Of a stretch of 64,000 nucleotides of DNA, positions 37,605 through 48,400 are shown piece after piece. Each line of letters starts with the position of its first letter. Position 1 is the first letter of the stretch. Under the pieces are notes generated by a model. It did no database searches. It saw only the letters and a list, made by a program, of their open reading frames with translations, and was not told the DNA's origin. Made by a program: the position numbers and the translations under genes. Origin of the DNA: Planctomycetia bacterium (lineage in GTDB: Bacteria > Planctomycetota > Planctomycetia > Gemmatales > Gemmataceae); NCBI GenBank assembly GCA_005808665.1, contig SYLG01000104.1, forward strand, positions 1 to 64,000, in the 5' to 3' direction.

Positions 37605-39033
37605 GATGCCCCATGGATTTCTCCAAACGGCGGGAAAGCCAGCCCAATGGAACAGATAGGACAAGGTAGATCAATGCGGTCATGAGTCCAATTTCCAGGA
37701 ATTTGAGGCTTGATTTGGCAAGAATTTGGTATTGTTTGTTCAGTTCAACCAAAGCAATGGCCCCTGCAATCGAGGTGTCCTTGAATAGGGCCACCAAATC
37801 CCCGGTCATTGGGGGCAAGGCAAAGCGTAAAGCCTGAGGGGCGATAATGCGACGAAACGCAGTCAAACGGTCCATACCCAGGGATAGGGCCGCTTCCCAT
37901 TGGCCGATGGGGACGGTTTGCAAAGCGGTGCGATAAATCTCCGATTCATAGGCAGAATAATTGAGGCCTAAACCGATCACCGAAGCGAGGAACGGATTGA
38001 GGTTGAGCCCCGGCATCAATTCAGGGAGGCCAAAATAAACCAGAAGCAAAAGGAGGTAGACGGGAATCCCCCGAAAAAATTCGACATGGGCGATCACCAA
38101 AAACCGAAGGGGGGTTGGCCCATAAACCCGCAAAAGTGCCAAGGGAAACCCAAGTGCCAAGGCAAAACCAAAGGAGCAAAAGGTCAGGGCGATTGTGATT
38201 ATGGCCCCATCAAGAAGCATTCGAAGAATCAATACTGATGACCATTCCTGGCTTTGGGTATCATCTGGTAACCCACCCATTTCAAGGGCCCCTTGGGAAT
38301 CATCCCATAGTCCCCATTTTTCAAGGATTTGGCGCAATTCCCCTGATTCGATCATTGTTTTCAAAGCGTCGTTTAGCGTATACAAAAGGGCTGGGTTACC
38401 GGGAGAAACGGCAATCGCATATTCCCCCGCTTCAAAGGGATTGCCAATGAATTTCAGTTTGGGATCTTTTTTGGCGTAAAAAAGTGCCATGGGTAAGTCA
38501 AGGACCACCGCATCAACCCTTCCATGAGCAAGTTCCGCATAAACCTCGGTCGGAGAGGGATAGGTGGCTGGGTTAACCCCCTTTAGGCGTAAAAGTCGCT
38601 CAGCAGCGGTCGCTTCCATGGTGGCGAAGCGTACATCGCCAACGGCAAGGGAGGTGGTAAAATCCGTGAACCGATCCTCATTATGGCGGCCCACAAGTTG
38701 TTGGCGATAAATGTAGTAGGGGCGCGTGAAAAGCACCTTTTCCTTGCGCTCCCTGGTAACCTCCAATCCGTTCATGGCAAAGGAAAAATCGCTGCGTAAC
38801 AGGCCCGGAATGAGGTTGGAAAAATCGTATTGGAAATGGCGAATGGAGTGCCCCATGCGCTTTTCCATCGCCTGAACAATGTCAAGTTCAAATCCGATTG
38901 GTTTGCCATCGGGTCCGATATAAAGGTAAGGGCCACCCCCCTCTATATCAGCACCAAACAGGATCGGACCTTGTGCCTTTACGGCACCTAATCCAATACA
39001 AACAAACGCCAATAAGGCAAGGCTTCGCTGCAT
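37591..39033 (-). CDS. Fused amino-acid ABC transporter substrate-binding domain plus permease
   Basis: N-terminal signal and SBP_bac_3 domain (GGGPYLYIGPDGKPIGFELDIVQAMEKRMG), then HisM/GlnP permease (EFFRGIPVYLLLLLVYFGLPE...SAYESEIYRTALQTVPIGQWEAALSLGM). Confidence 0.92.
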   Translation of the reverse strand: MQRSLALLAFVCIGLGAVKAQGPILFGADIEGGGPYLYIGPDGKPIGFELDIVQAMEKRMGHSIRHFQYDFSNLIPGLLRSDFSFAMNGLEVTRERKEKVLFTRPYYIYRQQLVGRHNEDRFTDFTTSLAVGDVRFATMEATAAERLLRLKGVNPATYPSPTEVYAELAHGRVDAVVLDLPMALFYAKKDPKLKFIGNPFEAGEYAIAVSPGNPALLYTLNDALKTMIESGELRQILEKWGLWDDSQGALEMGGLPDDTQSQEWSSVLILRMLLDGAIITIALTFCSFGFALALGFPLALLRVYGPTPLRFLVIAHVEFFRGIPVYLLLLLVYFGLPELMPGLNLNPFLASVIGLGLNYSAYESEIYRTALQTVPIGQWEAALSLGMDRLTAFRRIIAPQALRFALPPMTGDLVALFKDTSIAGAIALVELNKQYQILAKSSLKFLEIGLMTALIYLVLSVPLGWLSRRLEKSMGHHEKS

Positions 39034-39075
39034 TTTTGGACTGGTTACCTTAAGGGAAATAGGATTAGGAATGGG

Positions 39076-39909
39076 CTAGGAATTGGGTTTTGAATTCATA
39101 CTTGTAGCCCATTTCACGGCATTTGGAAGCACCTTTTCCATTCCGGGGGTAAGTTCGGGGTGAGGACTTATGGCAAGGACTTTGCCTTTGCCAAAAGTCC
39201 CGGAAGCAATGGCTGTCTTACCTGGCATGATTCCACCTGGTACACCTTTCTTACTTACTTCGGTTTCAAAGGTCGCCCATTCCTGATATTCGGAGAGATC
39301 CTTTTTGTCGGATTTGGCAAGCAAAGGACCTTGATGGTAGTAAATGTTGGTTTTTTTGGATTTCTCTTGAAACAGGGATTGGCCCTGTTGATTTAAAGCA
39401 AGATCCACCCGGCCCACACCACGGGCCCAATGGGCCCTGTCCAGAACCCTTGCATTTATAATGTGGAGGGACCAATCATAATCCGCCGAGGCAAGATAAG
39501 CCCCTGCACAGATGCCAATATAGTTTCCCCCGTTTTTTACAAACTCCCTAACCTTTTCTCGCCCTTCGATCCCTAGTGCCTTTCCCTGGCCTCCACCAGA
39601 TCCACCCCCAAAAATCACGACCTCGAAACCCTTGAGGTCCCCGTTACGGATGTCGGCGGCGGACACTGCTTTCACCTCCACATTATTTTCCGTTTGTAGT
39701 TGGGTAAGGATTTTTTTGGAGCTATTTCCAGTGCCTTGGCCCTGATAGAGGGCTACCAAGGTAGGTTTTTGGTTTTGTCCTTTCGAGGTTTGGGACAATC
39801 CTGCCAGGGAAAAGAGCCCCAATGAAAAAATGGCCAAAGCTCGGCCTAAAACTGCTCCCAACGATTTTATTACGATTCCCTTGGTCACCAGAAAAACCCC
39901 TTGTACCAA
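39076..39909 (-). CDS. Secreted BPL_N/GATase1-like domain protein
   Basis: VVIFGGGSGGGQGKALGIEGREKVREFVKNGGNYIGICAGAYLAS (nucleophile Cys) and a C-terminal ISPHPE motif. Confidence 0.8.
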   Translation of the reverse strand: MVQGVFLVTKGIVIKSLGAVLGRALAIFSLGLFSLAGLSQTSKGQNQKPTLVALYQGQGTGNSSKKILTQLQTENNVEVKAVSAADIRNGDLKGFEVVIFGGGSGGGQGKALGIEGREKVREFVKNGGNYIGICAGAYLASADYDWSLHIINARVLDRAHWARGVGRVDLALNQQGQSLFQEKSKKTNIYYHQGPLLAKSDKKDLSEYQEWATFETEVSKKGVPGGIMPGKTAIASGTFGKGKVLAISPHPELTPGMEKVLPNAVKWATSMNSKPNS

Positions 39910-39976
39910 ACGGTCAATACCTTAATTTATGTTTACCGTCTTGGACAATTCATTTCACCAAAACTGGGAGAATTTC

Positions 39977-40363
39977 ATGGGAAGAGTCGTCTACTTTGAA
40001 ATCCACGCAGAAGACCCTGCACGGGCAATCCAGTTTTATTCCAATCTCCTGGGATGGAAATTTACCATACTCCATGAACAACCCATGGCGTATTGGAATG
40101 TGACAACCGGGCCGGATTCGGAACCGGGAATCAATGGGGGAATGCACCAAAGGATGGCCCCCATTACTGGGTTGGGTGTCTGTTCCTTTGTTTGCACAAC
40201 CTGTGTGCCAGATTTGGATTCCGTGGTTGAAAAAGCTGTTTTCTTGGGGGGGCAAATTGCCTTGCCAAAGATGCCAATCCCGGGAATTGGGTGGTTGGCC
40301 TATATCAAGGACACCGAAGGTAACATCATGGGCCTGACCCAACCGGATGTAAATGCAAAATGA
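39977..40363 (+). CDS. VOC family (glyoxalase/bleomycin resistance-like) protein
   Basis: VYFEIHAEDPARAIQFYSNLLGWKF...WLAYIKDTEGNIMGLTQPD. Confidence 0.9.
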   Translation: MGRVVYFEIHAEDPARAIQFYSNLLGWKFTILHEQPMAYWNVTTGPDSEPGINGGMHQRMAPITGLGVCSFVCTTCVPDLDSVVEKAVFLGGQIALPKMPIPGIGWLAYIKDTEGNIMGLTQPDVNAK

Positions 40364-40929
40364 GCCAATCCGCTTTTGCATGGCATCCACTAACTTTGGA
40401 TCGATGGCAGGATTTAATATCCCTGTTTGGCCAGAACGGGGCCTGTGGGGGTTGCTGGTGCATGTTTTGGCGCCTTTCCCGAAAGGAATTTGTGGCAGGA
40501 AAAGGAGCAGTGAATGAGGCAAATTTTCAAACGATTATTCAAGTAGCCTCGCCCGGAATCCTTATTTACCATGACGCAAATCCAATAGGTTGGTGTGCAG
40601 TCGCCCCAAGAGAGGAATACCCGTTTTTGGCCCGTTCACGGATAATGGCCCCAGTGGATGACAAGCCTGTTTGGTCCGTGAGCTGTTTTTTTGTCAGAAA
40701 GGATTGGCGGAAAAAAGGCATCGGCGTCAGGCTCCTGAAGGCCGCGGTGGAATTTGCAAGGGATAAAGGTGCGCATGTCCTCGAGGGGTATCCCACGGAA
40801 TCAGGAAAACAGGCGGCGGATCCGTTTGTTTGGACTGGCTTGGCTTCCATGTTCAAAAAAGAAGGGTTTAAAGAGGTCGCTCGCCGCTCTTCCACACGGC
40901 CCATTTTCCGAAAAAACCTTTGCGGTTAA
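40360..40929 (+). CDS. GNAT family N-acetyltransferase
   Basis: WSVSCFFVRKDWRKKGIGVRLLKAAVEFARDKGAHVLEGYP. 4-nt overlap with the VOC gene. Confidence 0.88.
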   Translation: MSQSAFAWHPLTLDRWQDLISLFGQNGACGGCWCMFWRLSRKEFVAGKGAVNEANFQTIIQVASPGILIYHDANPIGWCAVAPREEYPFLARSRIMAPVDDKPVWSVSCFFVRKDWRKKGIGVRLLKAAVEFARDKGAHVLEGYPTESGKQAADPFVWTGLASMFKKEGFKEVARRSSTRPIFRKNLCG

Positions 40930-41045
40930 GAAATTGCCTCCGTTGGCAAAAATATACCGCCAATTGGTAATGCCAATCGTAAAACAAAATAAGGGTTGAT
41001 CCCGTTTTTTGATTCCATTTTTCATCCGCTTGGGATTATAACATT

Positions 41046-42311
41046 ATGACAAATCGCATTGGCGGATTGTTTCTCATGGGCATTCTCATCCTTGGGGCAA
41101 GCTGTACCCAAGCTCCCAAAGCAGAGGTCAAAGCCGAAGCACCCGAGGTTACCGTCAGGCACCTTGGAGAAATGATGCTTTCGGATGACCTTGTTTTAAC
41201 CGGTCGTCTGGATGCTGTGCTTAATGTGGATATCCGTTCAAGGGTGACAGGTTACATAGACAAAGTCTATTTTAAGGATGGAGATTTTATCAAAAAGGGA
41301 GCCACTCTCTATTTGATTGACCCAAGGCCCTATCAGGCCAAACTGGATATCGCAAAAGGTGATGTCGAACGGCTGGAAGGAGAGCGCAAACTTGCGGATA
41401 TCCAAGTGGACCGTTACAAAAAACTATCCGACAAGGGAGCTGCCAGCAAACAGGATTATGATATCTGGATTGCCAAGAAAGAGGAAAACATCGGTGGTTT
41501 GGCCTCCGCAAAGTCCCAAGTAATTTACAACCAGCTTAATTTGGATTTCTGCAAGGTCATTGCTCCCATAGATGGCCAAATCAGCCGGACCCAGATCCAA
41601 GTCGGAAACCTGATCAATGCGGATAACACAACCCTTACCAATATGGTTTCCATAGACCCGATTTATGCGTATTTCAACATGGATGAACCAACCATTATTC
41701 GCCTATTGAAGCAATTGCGATCAAGTAGTTCTGATAAAAGGCGATTAAGTGAGTACATTTTGGATGTCGGTTTAGTGGACGATTTGAAAAAGGAGTTCCC
41801 TTTCAAGGGAAAGATGAATTTTGTGAATAATCAATTGGACAAGCAAACGGGAACCATTACGGTTCGTGGTGAGTTGTTGAATCCCTATGATGTCACATCC
41901 ATACCCTATAAATTGCCATTATTTAAACAGGGAATGTTTATCCGGGTAAAATTACCCCTTTCGGACCCTAAACCAAGGCAAATGGTTCCCGAGGTTGCCG
42001 TGGGTAACAATCAGGATCGCAAAGTCATTTGGATTGTTGACAGTAACGACAAGTCCCAGATGATCGAGGTGGAGGTCGGCCAAAAAGCGGGTGATGTTGT
42101 GGCCATTACCCCAACGGATCCGGAAGTAAAATTGGGGCCTGAAACCAGGGTGGTTGTCCGGGGCATCCAAAGATGCAAAGCCGATAAACCAGTAAAGCCT
42201 GTATTTGATGAAAAGGCCAAACAACCTGTGCTTCCCGGTGAAACAGGTTCCAGGAATGGCATTGGAAAAATTCCCCCTGCCAATGCCAAGGGAAGCACTG
42301 GAAAACAATGA
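41046..42311 (+). CDS. RND efflux periplasmic adaptor subunit (MFP)
   Basis: Lipoprotein-like N-terminus (ILILGASCTQAP), VDIRSRVTGYIDKVYFKDGDFIKKGATLYLIDPRPYQA, CKVIAPIDGQISRTQIQVGNLI. Confidence 0.93.
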   Translation: MTNRIGGLFLMGILILGASCTQAPKAEVKAEAPEVTVRHLGEMMLSDDLVLTGRLDAVLNVDIRSRVTGYIDKVYFKDGDFIKKGATLYLIDPRPYQAKLDIAKGDVERLEGERKLADIQVDRYKKLSDKGAASKQDYDIWIAKKEENIGGLASAKSQVIYNQLNLDFCKVIAPIDGQISRTQIQVGNLINADNTTLTNMVSIDPIYAYFNMDEPTIIRLLKQLRSSSSDKRRLSEYILDVGLVDDLKKEFPFKGKMNFVNNQLDKQTGTITVRGELLNPYDVTSIPYKLPLFKQGMFIRVKLPLSDPKPRQMVPEVAVGNNQDRKVIWIVDSNDKSQMIEVEVGQKAGDVVAITPTDPEVKLGPETRVVVRGIQRCKADKPVKPVFDEKAKQPVLPGETGSRNGIGKIPPANAKGSTGKQ

Positions 42312-45300
42312 TTTCCCGGTTTTTCATAGACAGACCCATTTTTGCGGTAGTTTTATCGCTTTTATTCACCTTGGCGGGTGGAATTAGTGTGTTTTTCCTC
42401 CCTATAGCACTTTATCCACCTATCTCCCCACCCATGGTACAAGTCACCTGCACCTACCCTGGGGCCAATGCCAAAGTCGTTTCCGATACAGTGGGAACAC
42501 CCATTGAACAACTTGTTAATGGAGTAGATCATCTCCTTTACATGCAGTCCCAAAGCACCAATGATGGCAACTATGCCTTACTACTTACTTTTGATGTTGG
42601 ATCGGATATAAACCTTGCCTTGGTTCAGGTGCAGAACCGCGTTCAACTTGCCATGCCCCTTTTACCCAATGTGGTCAGGACCCAAGGGGTCAACATCAAG
42701 AAAAAGTCACCGGATATTTTACTATCTGTATCGATAATCTCGCCAGACGGGCGCTACGATGATCTGTTTATGAGCAATTATGCCACCATTCACCTAAAGG
42801 ATGAATTGCTGCGGGCCTATGGTGTAGGGGACCTGGTCTACCTTGGGCAGAGGGATTACAGTTTCAGGGCTTGGCTTGATCCAGAACAAATGGCAAGCAG
42901 GAGTATTAGTGCCGATCAGGTCAATAATGCCCTGAAAGATCAAAACACCGAGGTCATTTCCGGGTCAATCGGTCAGGCCCCCACAACCCTCGGTCAAGCA
43001 AATCGATTGATCCTGACTGCAAAAGGCCGCCTGAAAACCCCGGAAGACTTTGGCAATGTAATCATCAAAGTCGATCCTTCCATAATTGGCGGAGCCGTGG
43101 TTCGCCTTAAGGATATTGCAAGAATTGAGCTTGGAGCCCAGCTATACGATCAGATCTGCCAGTTAAATGGAAAACCCTCTGTGGGATTGGCGATTTTTCA
43201 GCTTCCTGGAACTAATGCCTTGAGTTGTTCCGAAGCCATCCGCAAAAAAATGGAAGAACTCTCCAAAGTTTTCCCACCAGGCTTGGATTACAAAATCCTT
43301 TATGACACCAGCCCCTTTATCAGTGAATCTATTGAGGAAGTGGCTTTGACCCTTAGAGATGCGATACTTTTGGTTGCAATTGTGGTTTTGTTGTTCCTTC
43401 AAAACTGGCGCGCAACCCTGATTCCTTTGATTGCCGTGCCAGTTGCTGTCGTAGGGACCTTTGCCATCATGGGACTCATTGGATTTAGCCTGAACACGCT
43501 TTCCTTGTTTGGTTTGGTGCTTTCCATTGGGATAGTTGTAGATGATGCGATCGTGGTAGTGGAAAATGTTGAGAGGCTTATTTCCCAGGGTCTAAGTCCC
43601 CGCGACGCTACCATTCAGGCCATGGAGGAGGTGACCGGACCTGTGATTGGGGTAGCCCTTGTTCTTTCCGCCGTCTTTATCCCATGTGCATTCATCGGCG
43701 GTGTGGTTGGTCTTTTTTTTAAGCAGTTCGCACTTACCATTGCTGTTTCAACCATTCTTTCAGCCATCAACTCGCTCACGCTTAGTCCGGCCATGGCAAA
43801 GTTGCTCCTCAAGCCTCATGGTGCCAAAAAAGACCTTTTTGAAAAGGCCATTGCTTTTGTGTTTGGGAGGTTTTTTTCCTTATTCAATCGTGTTTTCTCT
43901 TCGTTCATTTCGGGATATGGCTATACGGTTGGCTTTTTATTGAAAAGATGGATCACGGTTTTGGTCCTTTATGGAATCCTGCTGGTATTTACGGTCAAAT
44001 CCTTTGGAAGCTATCCCCTGGGATTTGTACCCCTGCAAGATCAGGGATATTTGCTGGCAACCGTTACCCTTGATGATGGGGCCTCGGTGCAAAGGACGAA
44101 TGCAACACTGCTTGAGGTTGATAAAAAAGTTCGTGCAATTCCGGGGGTCAAGGCAACCTTGGCAATCGCGGGTCAATCGTTCCTTTACAATGCCAATTCC
44201 CCGAATTGGGGTTCGATGTTCATCATTTTGGACGATTTCAAAAATCGTACCAAACCCGGCTTGGGTGCCATGGAAATCCTCCTTGCCGTGAGAAAAGCCT
44301 GCACTTCCCAATTTCAGGAGGCTTCCATAGGGGTATATCCAGCTCCCCCGGTTAAAGGGTTGGGAACCGCAGGGGGATTCAAATTTTATTTGGAAGATAG
44401 GGGTAATTTGGGAAATCAGGTCCTCCAGGATTCCGCAAATGACCTTGTTGCGTCCATGTCCACTTTGGGTTTACCCATGGTACGAACCGAATTTAACGCC
44501 AATATGCCCCAACTATTTCTGGACATCAATCGGGAAAAATTGCGCAATCAGGGAATCGCTTTGGAAACGCTTTTTAACACCTTGCAAACCCAAACGGGAT
44601 CCATGTTTATCAATAATTTCAATCTTTTTAGTCGGTATTGGCAACTTAAAACCATGGCAGCACCGGAATTCCGGGCGGCGACCCGTGAATTCCTCAATAT
44701 CAAGGTCCCCAATATCAAAGGGGAAATGGTCCCTATAAGTACACTGCTTACCCTGGTTAATGATCGCGGACCGGCCATGATCATGAGGTATAACCTCTAC
44801 CCCGCAGCCCCCATTGCCGGGATTCCGGGGCCTACCACCTCAGCCGGAACCGTTATTTCCCAGGTGGATGCGATCGCCAAAGCACAACTTCCGGATCAAT
44901 TTCACCTGGATTGGAGCGAAATCTATTTCCTGCAAATCAAGGCCGGAAATACCGCTGTCTTCCTTTTCCTTTTGGGAATACTGTTGGTATTTCTGGTGTT
45001 GGCGGCTTTGTATGAAAGTTGGACCAACCCGTTTGCTGTGATTCTTGTGGTGCCCCTCTGCCTCCTTTCGGCCATGGGAGGGTTAGCCATAAATCATTTT
45101 CCCATAGATATCTTGGCCCAGGTTGGATTGGTGGTGCTGGTTGGTTTGGCCTGCAAGAACGCCATTTTAATTGTCGAATATGCACGCGAATTGCGCCAAA
45201 AGGGGATGGAAATCAGGGAAGCGACCCTGCTTTCCTGCAAACTTCGATTCCGACCAATCATCATGACTTCCATGGCATTTATTTTGGGAGTTGTTCCCTT

Positions 45301-45466
45301 GGTGGTGGCACGGGGTGCGGGGGCAGAAATGCGTTGGTCCTTGGGGATCACGGTTTTTTCCGGCATGATTGGGGTAACCCTGTTTGGCACCCTGCTCACT
45401 CCCGTTTTTTACCAAACCATGGAGTCGATCTCGACCCGGTTTATCCGGAAAGGCAGGCAGGGATGA
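42308..45466 (+). CDS. RND efflux permease 1 (HAE1-like)
   Basis: MISRFFIDRPIFAVVLSLLFTLAGG, NWRATLIPLIAVPVAVVGTF, proton-relay GIVVDDAIVVVENVER. 4-nt overlap with the MFP gene. Confidence 0.95.
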   Translation: MISRFFIDRPIFAVVLSLLFTLAGGISVFFLPIALYPPISPPMVQVTCTYPGANAKVVSDTVGTPIEQLVNGVDHLLYMQSQSTNDGNYALLLTFDVGSDINLALVQVQNRVQLAMPLLPNVVRTQGVNIKKKSPDILLSVSIISPDGRYDDLFMSNYATIHLKDELLRAYGVGDLVYLGQRDYSFRAWLDPEQMASRSISADQVNNALKDQNTEVISGSIGQAPTTLGQANRLILTAKGRLKTPEDFGNVIIKVDPSIIGGAVVRLKDIARIELGAQLYDQICQLNGKPSVGLAIFQLPGTNALSCSEAIRKKMEELSKVFPPGLDYKILYDTSPFISESIEEVALTLRDAILLVAIVVLLFLQNWRATLIPLIAVPVAVVGTFAIMGLIGFSLNTLSLFGLVLSIGIVVDDAIVVVENVERLISQGLSPRDATIQAMEEVTGPVIGVALVLSAVFIPCAFIGGVVGLFFKQFALTIAVSTILSAINSLTLSPAMAKLLLKPHGAKKDLFEKAIAFVFGRFFSLFNRVFSSFISGYGYTVGFLLKRWITVLVLYGILLVFTVKSFGSYPLGFVPLQDQGYLLATVTLDDGASVQRTNATLLEVDKKVRAIPGVKATLAIAGQSFLYNANSPNWGSMFIILDDFKNRTKPGLGAMEILLAVRKACTSQFQEASIGVYPAPPVKGLGTAGGFKFYLEDRGNLGNQVLQDSANDLVASMSTLGLPMVRTEFNANMPQLFLDINREKLRNQGIALETLFNTLQTQTGSMFINNFNLFSRYWQLKTMAAPEFRAATREFLNIKVPNIKGEMVPISTLLTLVNDRGPAMIMRYNLYPAAPIAGIPGPTTSAGTVISQVDAIAKAQLPDQFHLDWSEIYFLQIKAGNTAVFLFLLGILLVFLVLAALYESWTNPFAVILVVPLCLLSAMGGLAINHFPIDILAQVGLVVLVGLACKNAILIVEYARELRQKGMEIREATLLSCKLRFRPIIMTSMAFILGVVPLVVARGAGAEMRWSLGITVFSGMIGVTLFGTLLTPVFYQTMESISTRFIRKGRQG

Positions 45467-48400
45467 TTCCCAGGTTTTTCATTGACCGGCCCATTTTCGC
45501 ATCGGTGGTTTCCATCCTCTTGGTCCTTGGGGGAGCGGTCTCCTATCTGACACTGCCAACCACGCAATACCCCGAAATCACCCCCCCAACAATTGAGGTT
45601 TCCACGATTTATCCAGGGGCGAATGCGGAATTGGTTCGGGATACCATTGCCGCACCAATCGAACAACAAGTAAGTGGCGTCGAAAATGCAATGTACATGA
45701 GCTCGCAATGTACCAACGATGGCCGCTATCGCCTCGTGATTACATTTGCGCCGGGAACCGATCTCAGTATGGCCCAGGTCCTTACCCAGGTTCGTGTTTC
45801 TTTGGCCCTACCCATTTTGCCCGATTTGGTTCAACGACAAGGGGTTTCGGTCCTCAAAAAGGGGGCTGGGGCCATGATGATCATTAATTTCACCAGCCTT
45901 AGTGATCCAACAGGTAAATCCCTTTTTACCGATACCTTTATGAGCAATTTTGCCACGATTCAGGTAAGGGACGAATTGCTCCGTGTAGAGGGCGTTGGGG
46001 ATGTTGGCTATATTGGCCAGCGGGACTACAGTATGAGAGCCTGGTTGGATCCTGAGCGCCTTGCTTTTCTTGGCTTGACAACGGATCAGGTGGTGGTTGC
46101 CCTCACCCAACAAAACTTTCAGGTTGCGGCTGGGAATATCGGCCAACAACCAGCCCCTGTCGGGCAAGCTTTTCAAATCACCCTAAGTGCCCTGGGTCGC
46201 CTAATCACCGAGAAGGAATTTGGCGATATTATAATCAAGGCCTTGCCCGGCACGGACGGAACCCCAGATGCGGTTCTTGTCCGCCTGAAAGATATTGCCC
46301 GTATCGAACTTGGTTCACAACAATACGACCAAATTTGCACATTGGATGGCAAACCAAGTGTTGGCTTGACCATTTTTCAACTTCCCGGTTCCAATGCCAT
46401 AAAAACGGCCGATGCTGTCCGCTTAAAGATGAAAGAATTGTTCACCGGGCTATCCACTGGCCTTGATTACAACATTGTCTATGACACCACCCCATTCATT
46501 CAGGAGTCCAAAACCGAAGTATTAAAAACACTCCGTGACGCTATCCTTTTGGTGGCACTTGTCGTCCTTGCTTTTTTGCAAAATTGGCGAGCAACCCTAA
46601 TACCCCTCATTGCCGTTCCGGTTGCGATCATTGGAACCTTCATCCTCATGGCAGCCTTGGGTTTCAGCCTCAACAACCTTTCCCTTTTCGGCTTGGTGTT
46701 GGCTATTGGAATTGTGGTGGATGATGCCATTGTTGTCGTGGAAAATGTCGAGCGGTGGATGGAGCAAGGATTATCCCCAAGGGATGCTTCCATTCGGGCA
46801 ATGGACGAGGTGACCGGACCAGTTTTGGGTGTGGCGCTTGTGCTAACGGCGGTGTTTGTTCCATGTGCATTCATCTCCGGAATTGTCGGCCAATTTTTTA
46901 GGCAATTCGCCCTAACCATTGCTGTATCAACGCTTTTGAGTGCCCTCAATTCGCTTACGCTAAGCCCGGCACTTGCCGCCTTATTGTTGAAACCAAAACA
47001 TGCCAAACCGGATATTTTAGACCTTTTTTTGCGTTGGACTCTTGGTTGGTTCTTTTTCCTGTTCAACTTTGCCTTTAATTGGGCCAATCAGGCCTATGGT
47101 GCGATTGTCGGGGGTGCACTCCGGATCAGCCTTCTGGTCCTACTTGTGTATTGCGGCCTCCTTTGGTTCACGGCAATCCTTTTTACCTCCGCACCCACCG
47201 GTTTTATCCCCCAACAGGATAAGGGCTACCTCATTGTTAATGTGACTTTACCCGATGGTGCCTCCCTTGAACGGACAAGTGAAGTAATCCAATTGATGGA
47301 AACGGAAGCAAGCAAAGACAAGGCGGTTACCCATACAGTGTCAATAGCTGGCCAATCGCTGGTGTTTGGTGCCAATTCCCCCAACTGGGGTGCCATGTAT
47401 GTCATGCTCAAGGGTTTTTCCGAACGCCCCGGCCCTGAAGGATCCGCCGATGCGATTTCCCTAAGGCTTAAGGCGGTTTGGGAAAGCCTTGTTCCCGATG
47501 CCAAGGTGGAAGTATTTGGCGCCCCACCCGTGGACGGTTTGGGAACTGTCGCAGGATTCAAAATGATTATCGAGGATCGTGGAGACTATGGCAGCCGTTC
47601 CCTCCAATCCGCAGCGGATCTTTTGGCCAAACAGGCAACGGAGGATCCCCAATTTCGCGGGATTTTTACTAATTACCGGGCGGACACTCCCTGGATCTGG
47701 CTCGATATTGATCGGGATAAGGCTCAATCCCTTGGCGTTTCCATTCAAGAACTTTTCCAAACATTACAGGTCAATCTTGGGTCGTATTATGTAAATCAAT
47801 TCAACCGATTTGGCAGATCCTGGCAAGTCAATATTCAGGCGGACGGCAAAAACCGAACCGAGATTCATGAAATCCTCAATCAGTTGAAGGTTAAAAACAA
47901 CCAAGGGGATATTATTCCCCTTGCGACCCTGATCCGCCCCCAATCTTCTACTGGTCCAAGCCTGATAATGCGCTACAACCTTTATCCCGCGGCGGCCATT
48001 TTTGGCGAACCCGCCCCTGGGATAAGCTCAACGACAGCCCTTGAAAGTTTTCAAAACAAATTCCAATCCCTTCGGGATAGTTCCGATATTTCCAGCCTCA
48101 TGTTCGCCGACTGGACCGAAATGGCCTATATGCAGATTCGCTCAGGGAATACGGCCATGTTACTTTTTGGCCTCGGGGTGGTTTTGGTATTTTTGGTATT
48201 GGCAGCACTTTATGAAAGCTGGGCACTTCCCCTGGCCGTTATCATGGTCGTCCCCATGTGCCTGTTATCGGCCATTTTTGGCTTGCTCCAGGCGGGAATG
48301 GATGTCAACATTTTCAGCCAAATTGGCTTTGTGGTGCTTGTGGGCCTTGCCTGTAAAAATGCGATCCTTTTTGTGGAATTTGCCAAACAGCTCCGGGAAG

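Noticed and set aside
45019-45462. N-terminal extension of the second RND permease in the ORF track
   Set aside because: It is an out-of-frame read through the first RND gene; the real start MIPRFFIDRPIFA at 45463 overlaps the upstream stop.
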